From DASRDU01 sp046331565 (GTDB lineage: Bacteria; Acidobacteriota; Blastocatellia; RBC074), in contig JAXLQP010000003.1 in the NCBI GenBank assembly GCA_046331565.1, positions 620,001-684,000 on the forward strand: a DNA stretch of 64,000 nt, read 5' to 3'. Below, piece after piece: positions 10,595 to 20,254 of this stretch. Below the pieces are notes generated by a model. It saw only the letters and a program-made list of their open reading frames with translations, made no database searches and was not told the origin of the DNA. The stretch's first letter is position 1. Each line of letters begins with the position of its first letter. The position numbers were made by a program, and so were the translations under genes.

Positions 10595-11539
10595 TTATGA
10601 AGCGACGGGCTGCGCCACCTGCACCGGCGTCAGCCATTCGCGGTAACGCGGTTCCTGGCCGCGCACGACTCTGAAAAAGAGTTCCTGAATTTCTGTGGTG
10701 ATGGGGCCGCGTTCGCCTGCGCCAATGGCCTGATTATCAACCTCACGCACCGGAGTGATTTCAGCCGCTGTGCCGGTAAAGAACGCTTCGTCGCAGTTGA
10801 CCAGGTCTTCCGGTTTGAGATAACCGATTTCGACCTTGTAACCAAGATCGCGCGCCAGTTGAATGGCTGTGTCACGCGTGATGCCCATCAGAATTGATGA
10901 ATCAGCATCATTGGTGCGCAGCACGCCATCCCTGATGATAAAGAGATTTTCGCCAGAACCTTCCGAAATATAACCGTCACGATTAATCAGAATGCCTTCG
11001 TCATAACCTTCCTCAGTCGCTTCGCACACTGCCAGCAGCGAATTGAGGTAATTGCCGCAGGCCTTCGCCGTCGTCGGAATCATGGACTGGTGAATCTTCG
11101 TCATCGAAACGAACTTCACGCGCACGCCCTTTTTCAGCCCTTCCTCGCCAAGATATGTGCCCCACCGCCAGACCATAATCGCCACGTCAACCGGCAGACC
11201 TCTCGGATTTACGCCCAGACGACCGAGACCATAAAAGGCAATCGGGCGAATGTAACAATCGGTGAAATCATTGCGCACGATCAGCTCACACATCGCCGCT
11301 TCAAGCTCTGCGGACGAGTAAGGAATCTTCAGGCGATAAGGCACGCCCGAAGCATAAAAACGATCCAGATGCGGTTGCAGCCTGAAAATGGCCGGGCCGT
11401 CAACCGTGTCGTAACAGCGAATGCCTTCAAAAATGCCGCTGCCATAATGCAGCGCGTGCGTGGCCACGTGGATGGTGCCTTCAGCCCAGGGTTTGATCTC
11501 ACCATTCATCCACAGATATTTGACGCCTTCGAAACTCAT
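10595..11539 (-). CDS. ilvE: Branched-chain amino acid aminotransferase
   Basis: 314 residues, normal for a fold-type IV PLP transaminase. It interconverts Leu, Ile and Val with their 2-oxo acids using glutamate/2-oxoglutarate. Motifs: YLWMNGEIKPW at the N-terminus, HALHYGSGIFEGIRCY, the PLP-lysine segment TTAKACGNYLNSLLA, GYISEGSGENLFIIRDG, SILMGITRDTAIQLA and DEAFFTGTAAEITPVRE. AAAGGAATC precedes ATG 11539. It has its own strong terminator and lies downstream of gltD on the same strand, in keeping with a glutamate-centred gene group. Confidence 0.93.
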   Translation of the reverse strand: MSFEGVKYLWMNGEIKPWAEGTIHVATHALHYGSGIFEGIRCYDTVDGPAIFRLQPHLDRFYASGVPYRLKIPYSSAELEAAMCELIVRNDFTDCYIRPIAFYGLGRLGVNPRGLPVDVAIMVWRWGTYLGEEGLKKGVRVKFVSMTKIHQSMIPTTAKACGNYLNSLLAVCEATEEGYDEGILINRDGYISEGSGENLFIIRDGVLRTNDADSSILMGITRDTAIQLARDLGYKVEIGYLKPEDLVNCDEAFFTGTAAEITPVREVDNQAIGAGERGPITTEIQELFFRVVRGQEPRYREWLTPVQVAQPVAS

Positions 11540-11613
11540 GATTGATTCCTTTCAGTCGTGCGTGCGGTTGAACTGCAAACCGGAAGTGGTGTGAAACTGC
11601 GACAAGCCGAACA

Positions 11614-13098
11614 TCACGGCAATTGTGTTTCACCCATCAGGTAAAGGTCAACGCCTCTGGCGGCGGCGCGGCCATCGTGAATCGCCCAGACCACGAGCGA
11701 CTGCCCGCGCGACATATCTCCGGCGGCAAACACGCCAGCGCGACTGGTCATGCAGTTCCGGTCAATCCTGACATTGCCGCGCGCGTCCAGCTCAACGCCA
11801 AGCTGCGCGAGCATTCCGTCCTTTTCAGGGCCGAGAAAACCCATCGCCAGCAGCACAAGCTGTGCGGGCCAGATGCGCTCAGTGCCTGCGACTTCCTGCA
11901 TTCCGAAACGCCCGTCTGCGCCTTTGCCCCACTCAATGTCAACCGTGTGGACTTCCTTCACATTGTCGTCGTCGTCACCGACGATTCGCTTTGTCAGGAT
12001 TGAATAAACACGCGGATCATCGCCAAATACGGCAGCGGCCTCTTCCTGGCCATAATCCAGGCGATAAATTTTCGGCCATTCGGGCCAGGGATTGTTCGCG
12101 GCGCGTTCAATCGGCGGTTTCGGCAGAATCTCGAACTGCACGAGCGAGCGGCAGCCGTGACGCATTGAAGTGCCAACGCAGTCGGTGCCCGTGTCGCCGC
12201 CGCCAATGACGATCACGTCCTTGTCTTTCGCTGAAATGTAATGGCCATCAGCGAGGTGGCTGTCCATCAGGCTTTTTGTGTTGGCGTGCAGAAACTCCAT
12301 CGCGTAATGCACGCCTTTGAGGTTGCGGCCTCCGACTTCAAGGTTGCGCGCGTGCGTTGCGCCGCCGGTCAGCACCACAGCGTCAAATTCATTCAGCAGT
12401 TTTTCGGTCGGATAGTTTTTGCCGACCTCAGTCCTGGTAATGAACTTCACGCCCTCTTCAGCCATCAGATCGAGGCGGCGCTCGACAATCTGTTTTTCGA
12501 GCTTCATATTCGGGATGCCGTACATCAGCAGCCCGCCGATGCGATCAGCGCGCTCAAAAACAGTCACCAGATGCCCGGCGCGATTGAGTTGCGATGCGCA
12601 CGCGAGTCCGGCGGGGCCGGAACCAACGACGGCAACTTTTTTGCCCGTGCGTTTTCGCGGCGGTTCCGCAACAACCCATCCTTCCTCAAAGCCGCGCTCA
12701 ATGATTGAGACTTCAATGTTCTTGATCGTCACCGGAGGCTGACTGATGCCCAGCACACACGAACCTTCGCACGGCGCAGGACAGACGCGCCCGGTGAATT
12801 CAGGAAAGTTGTTGGTGCTGTGCAGCCGGTACAGAGCTTCCTTCCACTGCCCGCGATAAACCAGGTCGTTCCATTCAGGGATGAGGTTATTGATTGGGCA
12901 GCCCGAAGCCGCACCGCTGATCAGTTTGCCGGTGTGACAGAACGGCACGCCGCAATCCATGCACCGCGCGCCCTGCTGCTGCAGTTCAGCGTCAGTGAAG
13001 TGATCGTGAAACTCGTTCCAGTCGTGAATGCGTTCCGCCGGGTGACGATCAACCGGCAGTTCGCGGGTGTATTCAAGAAAGCCTGTAGGTTTGCCCAT
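11614..13098 (-). CDS. gltD: Glutamate synthase (NADPH) small subunit
   Basis: 494 residues. It passes electrons from NADPH through FAD and Fe-S clusters to the large subunit. The N-terminal Fe-S domain has CMDCGVPFCH...GCPINN and CPAPCEGSC. Two Rossmann folds follow: FAD (KVAVVGSGPAGLACASQLN) and NADPH (VIVIGGGDTGTDCVG), then the C-terminal GVFAAGDMSRGQSLVVWAI. AGGGA precedes ATG 13098. In most genomes gltD directly follows gltB; here an ORF6N gene of about 0.56 kb lies between them on the same strand. Confidence 0.95.
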   Translation of the reverse strand: MGKPTGFLEYTRELPVDRHPAERIHDWNEFHDHFTDAELQQQGARCMDCGVPFCHTGKLISGAASGCPINNLIPEWNDLVYRGQWKEALYRLHSTNNFPEFTGRVCPAPCEGSCVLGISQPPVTIKNIEVSIIERGFEEGWVVAEPPRKRTGKKVAVVGSGPAGLACASQLNRAGHLVTVFERADRIGGLLMYGIPNMKLEKQIVERRLDLMAEEGVKFITRTEVGKNYPTEKLLNEFDAVVLTGGATHARNLEVGGRNLKGVHYAMEFLHANTKSLMDSHLADGHYISAKDKDVIVIGGGDTGTDCVGTSMRHGCRSLVQFEILPKPPIERAANNPWPEWPKIYRLDYGQEEAAAVFGDDPRVYSILTKRIVGDDDDNVKEVHTVDIEWGKGADGRFGMQEVAGTERIWPAQLVLLAMGFLGPEKDGMLAQLGVELDARGNVRIDRNCMTSRAGVFAAGDMSRGQSLVVWAIHDGRAAARGVDLYLMGETQLP

Positions 13099-13128
13099 TA
13101 TTGTTCCCTGTTCAATTCAACGGCCTGA

Positions 13129-13686
13129 TCACGGCTTCCCTGCCGGTCGAAAACCAACCGGCCTCTTCGCCTTTGTCGGCGGCGTCAGCAGCAATCTGAT
13201 TGCCTCGAAAATCTTTCGTATCTGTTCATCGTGAGCGTCATACTTTCTTTCCAGCGCCGTGATCTTGTCCGACAGTTCCCGGTGCGTGGTCATCAGTTCG
13301 CGCAGTTTGACGAAGGCGCGCATAATCGCAATGTTGACCTGCACGGCGCGTTCGCTGCGCAGCACGCTGGAAAGCATCGCCACGCCCTGCTCGGTGAAAA
13401 CGTAGGGCAGATAGCGGCGGCCACCATGCGCCGGACTTGAGGTCACAATTTGTGATCTCAAGTTTCCGGCCTCCTCCGTAGTAAGTTGAAACATAAAATC
13501 TTCGGGGAAACGTTCCAGGTTACGTTTGACCGCCTGATTCAGAACCTTTGTTTCAACTTCATAAAGTTCCGCCAGATCACTGTCGAGCATCACCTTCTGA
13601 CCACGGATCAGATGGATTTTTCACTCGACCTGCTCAACCGGGATGGAAACCTGTAGTGCGGCAGACGGGGTCTTCTTTCGGGGCAT
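13129..13686 (-). pseudogene. ORF6N-domain gene with an in-frame UGA, between gltB and gltD
   Basis: The ORF6N domain is a DNA-binding-type domain common in phage and mobile-element genes. The body from 13593 (MLDSDLAELYEVETKVLNQA, NLERFPEDFMFQLT, YLPYVFTEQGVAMLSSVLRS) is complete and followed by a coiled-coil tail. The family's preceding IRGQKV segment is also present but out of reach of that start: the frame runs back through KIHLIRGQKV, meets TGA at 13621-13623, and continues to ATG 13686 (MPRKKTPSAALQVSIP), which has a perfect AAAGGAG site. So the original start lies upstream of a stop at codon 22, perhaps CGA to TGA. Either a nonsense allele or a shortened protein from GTG 13593/ATG 13590. 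Confidence 0.8.
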
Positions 13687-13757
13687 AACTTCTCCTTTAC
13701 ATTGAAGTGGCTGAAAGCTGAGTTAAATTGCGCTTTCAGTTTTACCCCATCACCGCA

Positions 13758-16700
13758 TTATTTTCCACCGACGCGCGCCGCATCCTTTGCGTTCAGTTCA
13801 AACGCGGCCATCACGGCTTCCTCTTCGCTCAGTCCTCTGGCTCGCATCTGCGCCTGCGCTTCCAGCACGCGCTGATAATCGTGCGGAATGACGCGGGCGA
13901 ATTTCGGCAGGTAATCATCCCACCAGAAAAGAACCTGTTCGGCGCGGCGGCTGCCGGTGTATTCCTGATGCTGCGCGATCAGCTTTTTCACCAGTTCAAT
14001 CTCCTCATCGAACTCTTCCAGTTTTGTCAGGCCGACCATCTCCTTGTTCAGGCGACGCTCGAAATCGCCTGCTTCGTCCAGCACGTAAGCGACTCCGCCC
14101 GACATTCCGGCGGCGAAGTTGCGACCGCTGCGGCCCAGCACGATGACGCGGCCTCCGGTCATGTATTCGCAGCCGTGATCGCCGACGCCTTCAACGACAG
14201 CCACTGCGCCGCTGTTGCGCACGGCGAAGCGTTCACCGGCCACGCCGCTCGCGTAAAGTTCGCCGCTCGTCGCGCCGTACAATGCGACGTTGCCGATGAT
14301 GATGTTCTCTTCTGATTTGAAGGTTGACGCGCGCGGCGGATAAACAATGATCCTGCCGCCTGAAAGTCCCTTGCCAATGTAATCGTTCGAATCGCCTTCG
14401 AGCGTCAGTGTGATGCCACGCGGCACGAAGGCGCCGAAACTCTGCCCGGCTGAGCCGTTGAACTTCAGGCGAATCGTGTCATCGGTCAGCCCCTGCGCGC
14501 CCCAGCGTTTTGTCACTTCGCTGCCGAGAATCGTGCCGACCGTGCGATTTGTATTTCTGATCGGCAGTTCGGCTTCAACCGGCTTGCCGTCGTCGAGCGC
14601 GGGCTTGCACAGGTCGAGCAGCACTGTGTAATCAAGCGTGCGTTCGATGCCGTGATCCTGCGGAATCTGACAGTAACGGCCCACGTCCGCGCCAGCCTGC
14701 GGCTGATGAAAGATGTTCGAATAGTCCAGCCCCTTCGCCTTCCAGTGGTCAATCGCGTGACGCATCTCCAGGCATTCGGTGTGGCCGACCATTTCATTGA
14801 TCGAGCGAAAGCCGAGTTCAGCCATCAGTTCACGCACTTCCTCGGCGATAAAGTACATGAAATTCACGACGTAATCAGGCGAACCCGTGAACCGCTTGCG
14901 CAGTTCAGGATCCTGCGTGGCCACGCCGACCGGACACGTATTCAGATGACAGACGCGCATCACGATGCAGCCGAGTGTGACAAGCGGCGCGGTGGCAAAG
15001 CCGAACTCTTCAGCGCCGAGCAGCGCGGCCACAACGACATCGCGGCCTGTTTTCAACTGCCCGTCAGTCTCAACGACGATGCGGCTGCGCAGGTTGTTCA
15101 GCACCAGCACCTGATGAGTTTCAGCAAGGCCCAGTTCCCAGGGCGCGCCCGCGTGCTTGATGCTCGTCTGCGGCGAAGCCCCTGTGCCGCCGTCGTGGCC
15201 TGAAATCAGCACCACATCGGCGTGAGCTTTGGCGACGCCTGCGGCAACGGTGCCGACGCCGACTTCAGCGACGAGCTTGACGCTGATGCGCGCCCGCGCA
15301 TTGGCGTTTTTCAGATCGTAAATCAGTTGCGCCAGGTCTTCGATGGAATAGATGTCGTGATGCGGCGGCGGCGAAATCAGCCCGACGCCGGGCGTTGAAT
15401 GACGAGTCTTTGCAATCCAGGGATAGACCTTTGCGCCGGGCAGTTGGCCGCCTTCACCGGGCTTGGCGCCCTGCGCCATCTTGATCTGAATTTCCTGCGC
15501 GCTGACCAGGTATTCGCTGGTGACGCCGAAGCGGCCTGACGCAACCTGCTTGATGGCTGAATTGCGCCAGTCACCGTTTTCATCGGGCGTGTAACGATCA
15601 GGGTCTTCGCCGCCTTCGCCGGTGTTGCTCCTGCCGCCGATGCGATTCATCGCAATGGCCAGAGCTTCGTGCGCTTCTTTGCTGATCGAACCGTAAGACA
15701 TTGCGCCGGTCTTGAATCGTTTGACGATTGATTCAACCGGCTCGACTTCATCAAGCGGCACAGGCTGGCGACTGTGTTTGAATTCCATCAGGCCGCGCAG
15801 CGTGAAAAGCTGCGACGACTGCTGATTGACGAGTTCGCTGTATTTTTTGAAGGTTGCGTAATCAGCCGCGCGCGTGGCCTTCTGCAACAGGTGAATCGTT
15901 TCGGGACTGAACAGATGCGCTTCACCTTCAGCGCGCCACTGATACTGCCCGCCTACATCGAGCGTATGCCCGTTCGCCTGACGATCAGCGAAGGCGCGGC
16001 GATGGCGCATGACGACTTCCTGCGCGACTTCATTGATACCGATGCCGCCGATGCGCGACGGCGTCCAGGTGAAATACTTGTCAACGAATTCAGCATTCAG
16101 GCCGATGGCTTCAAAAATCTGCGCGCCGGTGTAACTCTGCACCGTCGAGATGCCCATTTTTGACAGCGTTTTGACGACGCCTTTGTTGACGGCCTTGATG
16201 TAATTGTAAACGGCCTTGTCGTGCTCAATGCCCTTGAGCTGTCCGCTGTTGATCATGTCGTGCAGCGTTTCAAAAGCCAGATACGGATTGATCGCCGCTG
16301 CGCCGTAACCAAGCAGCAAAGCGAAATGATGCACCTCGCGCGGCTCGCCTGATTCGAGCACCAGACCCACCTGCGTGCGGGTGCCTTCGCGGATCATGTG
16401 ATGATGCACTCCGGCCACAGCCATCAGCGCAGGAATCGGCGCGTATTCACGATTGATGCCGCGATCAGAGAGGATAATGATTTCATACCCGTCAGCGTGC
16501 GCCTTGCTGACACGCTGACACAGTTCCTCCATCGCGCTCGCCAGTCCTTCGCCGCCTTCCCTTGCTCTGAACAGAATCGGCAGCGTGACGGATTTGAAGC
16601 CGAGTTTGTGGTCAATATCCAGATGCCGCAGCTTTTCGAGATTTTCGTTCGTGAAGATTGGTGAACTGAGGCTGATCAGGCGCGCCACTTCAGGCGTTGG

Positions 16701-18377
16701 TTCAAGCATATTCGCTTCGGGGCCGATGGTCGTTTCGGCTGAAGTGATCAGTTCCTCGCGGATCGCGTCAATCGGCGGGTTCGTCACCTGCGCGAACAAC
16801 TGCTTGAAGTAGTTGTAAAGCGGCTGCGGTTTGTTCGAGAGCACGGCGAGCGGCGTGTCAGTGCCCATCGAACCGATGGCTTCAACGGCATTCGCGGCCA
16901 TCGGCGTCATCAGCAGTTTGAGGTCTTCGGTGGTGTAACCGAACGCCTGCTGCCTGATCATCACCGTCGCGTGATCGGTTTCATGCACGTGCGGCGGATC
17001 GGGCAGTTCCTCAATCGGAACCATGTTCTCTTTGAGCCACTGCCCGTAAGGATGTTCAGTCGCCAGTTTGTGCTTCAGTTCATCGTCATCAATGATGCGG
17101 CCTTCGTTGAGATCAGCGAGCAGCATGCGCCCCGGTTGCAGGCGGCCTTTGTAAGCAATGTTTTCAGGCACAATATCCAGCACGCCGACTTCAGACGCCA
17201 TAATCAGCCGGTCGTCTTTAGTAACGTAATAACGCGCGGGCCTGAGGCCGTTGCGGTCAAGCGTTGCGCCAATCTGCACGCCGTCAGTGAAAGCCACCGC
17301 CGCCGGGCCGTCCCAGGGTTCCATCAGGCACGAGTGATATTCATAGAACGCCTTCTTTTCCTCGCTCATTGATTCGTGACCCGCCCAGGGTTCAGGAATC
17401 ATCATCATCATCGCGTGCGCGATTGAACGGCCTGAGAGCACCAGCATTTCAAGCACGTTGTCGAACATGCCTGAATCGGAATTGTTGATGTCAATGACGG
17501 GGCGCATCTTCTGCAACTCTTCATTGCCGAAAAGCTCGGATTTCAGTCGCGCCTCGCGGGCGTGCATCCAGTTGATGTTGCCGCGCAGCGTGTTGATTTC
17601 GCCGTTGTGACAAAGGTAACGATACGGATGCGCGCGATTCCAGCTTGGAAAGGTGTTGGTCGAGAAACGCGAATGCACCATTCCCAGCGCCGATTTCATT
17701 GCCTCGTCGTGCAGGTCGGGAAAGAACGGGCGCAGTTGCGTTGAATTGAGCATGCCCTTGTAAACCAGCGTGCGAAACGAAAGGCTGCAAATATAAAAAC
17801 CTTCGCCGCCCGGCACGCCTGACACGCGCACGCCGCGAATGCCGCGCTTGCGGATGATGCAGAGCTTGCGTTCAAAGCCGAGTCCGTCAGGATCGCGCAG
17901 CGGTTCCGTGCGTCTGATGAAGACCTGACGAAAGAAAGGTTCAGCCGCCTTCGCCGTCGGCCCGATCATCGAATCGTCAACCGGCACATCGCGCCAGCCG
18001 ATGACTTCCTGCCCTTCCTCGCGGACGTGTTCTTCAAAAATGCGTTCGCACTCCCTGCGGTCGGCCTCATCAGTCGGCAGAAAGACGAGGCCTGCGCCGT
18101 ACTGTCCGGGTTCAGGCAGTTCAAAGCCGAGCGTCGCGCATTCCTTTTTGAAAAACTCGTGCGGCATCTGAATCAGAATGCCTGCGCCGTCGCCGGTGTT
18201 GGCTTCGCAGCCGCACGCGCCACGATGTTCGAGGTTGACGAGAATCTGCAACGCCTGTTCGATGATTTCGTGCGAACGACGGTTTTTGAGATCAACAACG
18301 AAGCCCATTCCGCACGCGTCGTGTTCGTGCGCCGGATCGTAAAGGCCCTGCTGAGGTGGAAGTCCGAATGGTGTCAT
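13758..18377 (-). CDS. gltB: Glutamate synthase (NADPH) large subunit
   Basis: 1539 residues from ATG 18377, which has AGGGAAG upstream. It makes two glutamates from glutamine and 2-oxoglutarate. A 21-residue propeptide is expected to be removed to expose Cys22 (DACGMGFVVDLKNRRSH), the nucleophile of the class II glutamine amidotransferase domain. Then come the central domain, the FMN/3Fe-4S domain (GGRSNTGEGGEDPDRY, RISVKLVAEVGVGTVAAGVA, ISGHDGGTGASP, CIVMRVCHLNTCPVGVATQ) and the C-terminal beta-helix (GLSGGRIIVYPP). An in-frame ATG at 18428 would add 17 atypical residues. An ORF6N gene separates it from gltD by position only, on the same strand. Confidence 0.95.
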   Translation of the reverse strand: MTPFGLPPQQGLYDPAHEHDACGMGFVVDLKNRRSHEIIEQALQILVNLEHRGACGCEANTGDGAGILIQMPHEFFKKECATLGFELPEPGQYGAGLVFLPTDEADRRECERIFEEHVREEGQEVIGWRDVPVDDSMIGPTAKAAEPFFRQVFIRRTEPLRDPDGLGFERKLCIIRKRGIRGVRVSGVPGGEGFYICSLSFRTLVYKGMLNSTQLRPFFPDLHDEAMKSALGMVHSRFSTNTFPSWNRAHPYRYLCHNGEINTLRGNINWMHAREARLKSELFGNEELQKMRPVIDINNSDSGMFDNVLEMLVLSGRSIAHAMMMMIPEPWAGHESMSEEKKAFYEYHSCLMEPWDGPAAVAFTDGVQIGATLDRNGLRPARYYVTKDDRLIMASEVGVLDIVPENIAYKGRLQPGRMLLADLNEGRIIDDDELKHKLATEHPYGQWLKENMVPIEELPDPPHVHETDHATVMIRQQAFGYTTEDLKLLMTPMAANAVEAIGSMGTDTPLAVLSNKPQPLYNYFKQLFAQVTNPPIDAIREELITSAETTIGPEANMLEPTPEVARLISLSSPIFTNENLEKLRHLDIDHKLGFKSVTLPILFRAREGGEGLASAMEELCQRVSKAHADGYEIIILSDRGINREYAPIPALMAVAGVHHHMIREGTRTQVGLVLESGEPREVHHFALLLGYGAAAINPYLAFETLHDMINSGQLKGIEHDKAVYNYIKAVNKGVVKTLSKMGISTVQSYTGAQIFEAIGLNAEFVDKYFTWTPSRIGGIGINEVAQEVVMRHRRAFADRQANGHTLDVGGQYQWRAEGEAHLFSPETIHLLQKATRAADYATFKKYSELVNQQSSQLFTLRGLMEFKHSRQPVPLDEVEPVESIVKRFKTGAMSYGSISKEAHEALAIAMNRIGGRSNTGEGGEDPDRYTPDENGDWRNSAIKQVASGRFGVTSEYLVSAQEIQIKMAQGAKPGEGGQLPGAKVYPWIAKTRHSTPGVGLISPPPHHDIYSIEDLAQLIYDLKNANARARISVKLVAEVGVGTVAAGVAKAHADVVLISGHDGGTGASPQTSIKHAGAPWELGLAETHQVLVLNNLRSRIVVETDGQLKTGRDVVVAALLGAEEFGFATAPLVTLGCIVMRVCHLNTCPVGVATQDPELRKRFTGSPDYVVNFMYFIAEEVRELMAELGFRSINEMVGHTECLEMRHAIDHWKAKGLDYSNIFHQPQAGADVGRYCQIPQDHGIERTLDYTVLLDLCKPALDDGKPVEAELPIRNTNRTVGTILGSEVTKRWGAQGLTDDTIRLKFNGSAGQSFGAFVPRGITLTLEGDSNDYIGKGLSGGRIIVYPPRASTFKSEENIIIGNVALYGATSGELYASGVAGERFAVRNSGAVAVVEGVGDHGCEYMTGGRVIVLGRSGRNFAAGMSGGVAYVLDEAGDFERRLNKEMVGLTKLEEFDEEIELVKKLIAQHQEYTGSRRAEQVLFWWDDYLPKFARVIPHDYQRVLEAQAQMRARGLSEEEAVMAAFELNAKDAARVGGK

Positions 18378-18448
18378 GTGGTTCTTCCCTGTAAGCTGCG
18401 GTTCACAACCGAATGTTCTCTGCCGCATCAGCGCGGCTGATAAAATCG

Positions 18449-18484
18449 AAAGCCCCGGCGGTTTGTTGTTTCCGCCGGGGCTTT
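18449..18484 (-). terminator. Strong hairpin upstream of gltB
   Basis: A perfect 13-bp GC-rich stem (18449-18461 with 18472-18484) and a 10-nt loop, about 70 nt before the gltB start. It has a T-run on the plus strand and a weaker T-rich tail on the minus strand. It may end a minus-strand transcript from the 18.5-19.1 kb region or act as a leader hairpin of gltB. Confidence 0.6.
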
Positions 18485-18511
18485 TGAGGTTTCTCTGATT
18501 CAGATCAGGAA

Positions 18512-19058
18512 CTAACTTTTGCCGCCGACGATGTGGTAACGCTTTTTGATGGTGAGGGTGCTGACCGGAAGCGCAACGATTGCGTGATCGTTTGCCTTCA
18601 CCGGTACTGGCCAGATCCTGGTCGGACGTGCAGCGCGCAGCGCGTGGCGTCTGGCACGGCCTGCTGATCCGGTTGCTGAATTGATGCTGCCCTGGTTTCG
18701 CATTGCAGTCACCAGATGAAAACTTCCTGCGCTTTGACCTTGTCCTGTCAACTGAAGTATTGCGGGTAGCGTGCTTAGCTGATCGTCAGGGTAAATATAC
18801 TTCGGCGGCGACAAGATAGGCGCTGACCACACGATTTGTCCAATAATTTCTGCTTATCTGCTGATAAGCCCGGATTATTTCAGGCAGCGACAGAGGTTTT
18901 TTCCACAAAACTTTCGAAGCGATTTGCCCCCAATGGCACATATCACCATCGGAATGTAAAATCAGGCCACCTGTGACCTCAGCATTACTATTGGCCAACA
19001 GATTCCGGTCAGACGCAAAGAGTCTGCTGCCGTCGCTGAGGCGATGGGATGCAGGCAA
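18512..19058 (-). pseudogene. Possible decayed gene in an AT-richer region
   Basis: Two overlapping minus-strand reading frames, 18786-19058 (90 codons) and 18512-18832 (106 codons), lie one frame apart and could be a single frameshifted gene. The second ends just before the hairpin at 18449-18484, as a real 3' end would. Peptides such as SLPEIIRAYQQISRNYWTN and NDHAIVALPVSTLTIKKRY look protein-like, but no family is recognised. The DNA is visibly poorer in GC than the neighbouring nitrogen genes, like the VWFA gene that follows. The interval 18429-19145 holds nothing else I can name. Confidence 0.25.
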
Positions 19059-19145
19059 AGGCCGTCTCGAACGGCGGCACGCTGATCTGCCAGAGTTGCT
19101 CAGGCGTGCTAAGGAACTGTCTTTCTGTCACTCTGGAAGGATGAT

Positions 19146-20198
19146 ATGAAAAGAGACTTCAGCCCAGGGATACCGGTTCTGCTCATTCTTTTGCTTATAA
19201 ATGGACAGGTTTCTTCACAGACAGACAAGCCAGCACAAAGTCAGGAAAGCAAACTCAACCTTATTACTGATCTGGTAAATGTTGAGGTGATTGTCTGCGA
19301 CAGAAAAACCGGGATACCCGTCAGAGGACTGGGCAAAGAAGATTTTGAGATTTACGAGGATGGCATAAAACAGAATATCTCCCACTTCAGCAATGACGGT
19401 CTGCCGCTGTCAATCATCTTGTTGTTAGATGTGAGTGGGAGTGTGCGGTCAGTTATGGGTGAAATCGCAGAACAAGCTGGTAAAACACTGCATCAGTTGC
19501 TGTCTGATGACGAGGTTGCTCTGATGTCCTTTCGCTACCAGGCCAAACTGTGCGTGGATTTTACAAAAGACAGGAATCTGATAGCTGAAAAGTTAAGCAA
19601 TCCGAACAGCCTTATATCCGATCCTGATTCTGAGCTGCTACTTGATGCAACTGTCATTGGTGACAGCATCTACCAGGCCGCGGAAGCCCTGCGAAGATCA
19701 TCATCTCCGCCGGGGCGCAGAGTAATAATAATAGTTACAGATAATCTTCCTGATAATACTGGCACCAGGTACTCAGTGAGACAGGTTGCAAATCAATTAA
19801 TGGAGGCTGGATGTATCGTTTACGGAATCAGAGCAGATCAATACAAATCCGCCTCCACATCTTCCAAAGTCATTGGAAGTCTTCCGACATCCATTCTTGG
19901 TGATGCTTTTTACCGGATCATTAGTCGTCACGGAGGTAACGCCAATACATATTCTGACCTGACGGGAGGTGTCGTCCTGGATGGCAGAAAGAACAAGGCT
20001 GCTGAAAAGCTGGCTGAACTGATTCAGATGCTGCGCTGTCGTTACAGCTTCGGCTATACCTCTTCAAATCCGGTGATGAATGGGAAGTTTCGTAAGATCA
20101 AAGTGAAGCTCAGGCCGGAAGCCGAAAAGCGATATGGCAAAGTTACAATCCTTGCCCGACAGGGCTATTTCGCCCGCAGGCCTGAGCAGGCGAAATAA
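19146..20198 (+). CDS. Exported VWFA-related protein of the Acidobacteria-type family
   Basis: 350 residues with an N-terminal signal peptide (MKRDFSPGIPVLLILLLINGQ). AAGGA precedes ATG 19146. The pattern matches the VWFA-related family widespread in Acidobacteria: the entry segment VNVEVIVCDRKTGIPVRGLG, EDFEIYEDGIKQNISHF, the VWA core with the MIDAS motif DVSGSVRS, DEVALMSF, and the closing RYSFGYTSSNP...KFRKIKVKL. Its role is unknown; VWA domains bind proteins through a metal ion. GC content and codon use are clearly lower than in neighbouring genes, suggesting a different origin. Confidence 0.85.
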   Translation: MKRDFSPGIPVLLILLLINGQVSSQTDKPAQSQESKLNLITDLVNVEVIVCDRKTGIPVRGLGKEDFEIYEDGIKQNISHFSNDGLPLSIILLLDVSGSVRSVMGEIAEQAGKTLHQLLSDDEVALMSFRYQAKLCVDFTKDRNLIAEKLSNPNSLISDPDSELLLDATVIGDSIYQAAEALRRSSSPPGRRVIIIVTDNLPDNTGTRYSVRQVANQLMEAGCIVYGIRADQYKSASTSSKVIGSLPTSILGDAFYRIISRHGGNANTYSDLTGGVVLDGRKNKAAEKLAELIQMLRCRYSFGYTSSNPVMNGKFRKIKVKLRPEAEKRYGKVTILARQGYFARRPEQAK

Positions 20199-20199
20199 A

Positions 20200-20227
20200 A
20201 GGGCAGATCGCTTTGGCAATCTGCCCT
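20200..20227. terminator. Hairpin between convergent genes
   Basis: A perfect 9-bp stem (20200-20208 with 20219-20227) starts two nt after the VWFA stop and precedes the 3' end of the convergent subtilase gene at 20255. An A-run on one side gives a T-tract for the minus-strand gene. Confidence 0.65.
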
Positions 20228-20254
20228 GACTGGTTCAGATGAAAGGGTCTTGAA

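Noticed and set aside
13598..13623. In-frame UGA plus short hairpin in the ORF6N gene as a second selenoprotein.
   Set aside because: The UGA does not stand at a Cys position, the hairpin is short with a G-U pair, and an arginine CGA-to-TGA change explains it better.
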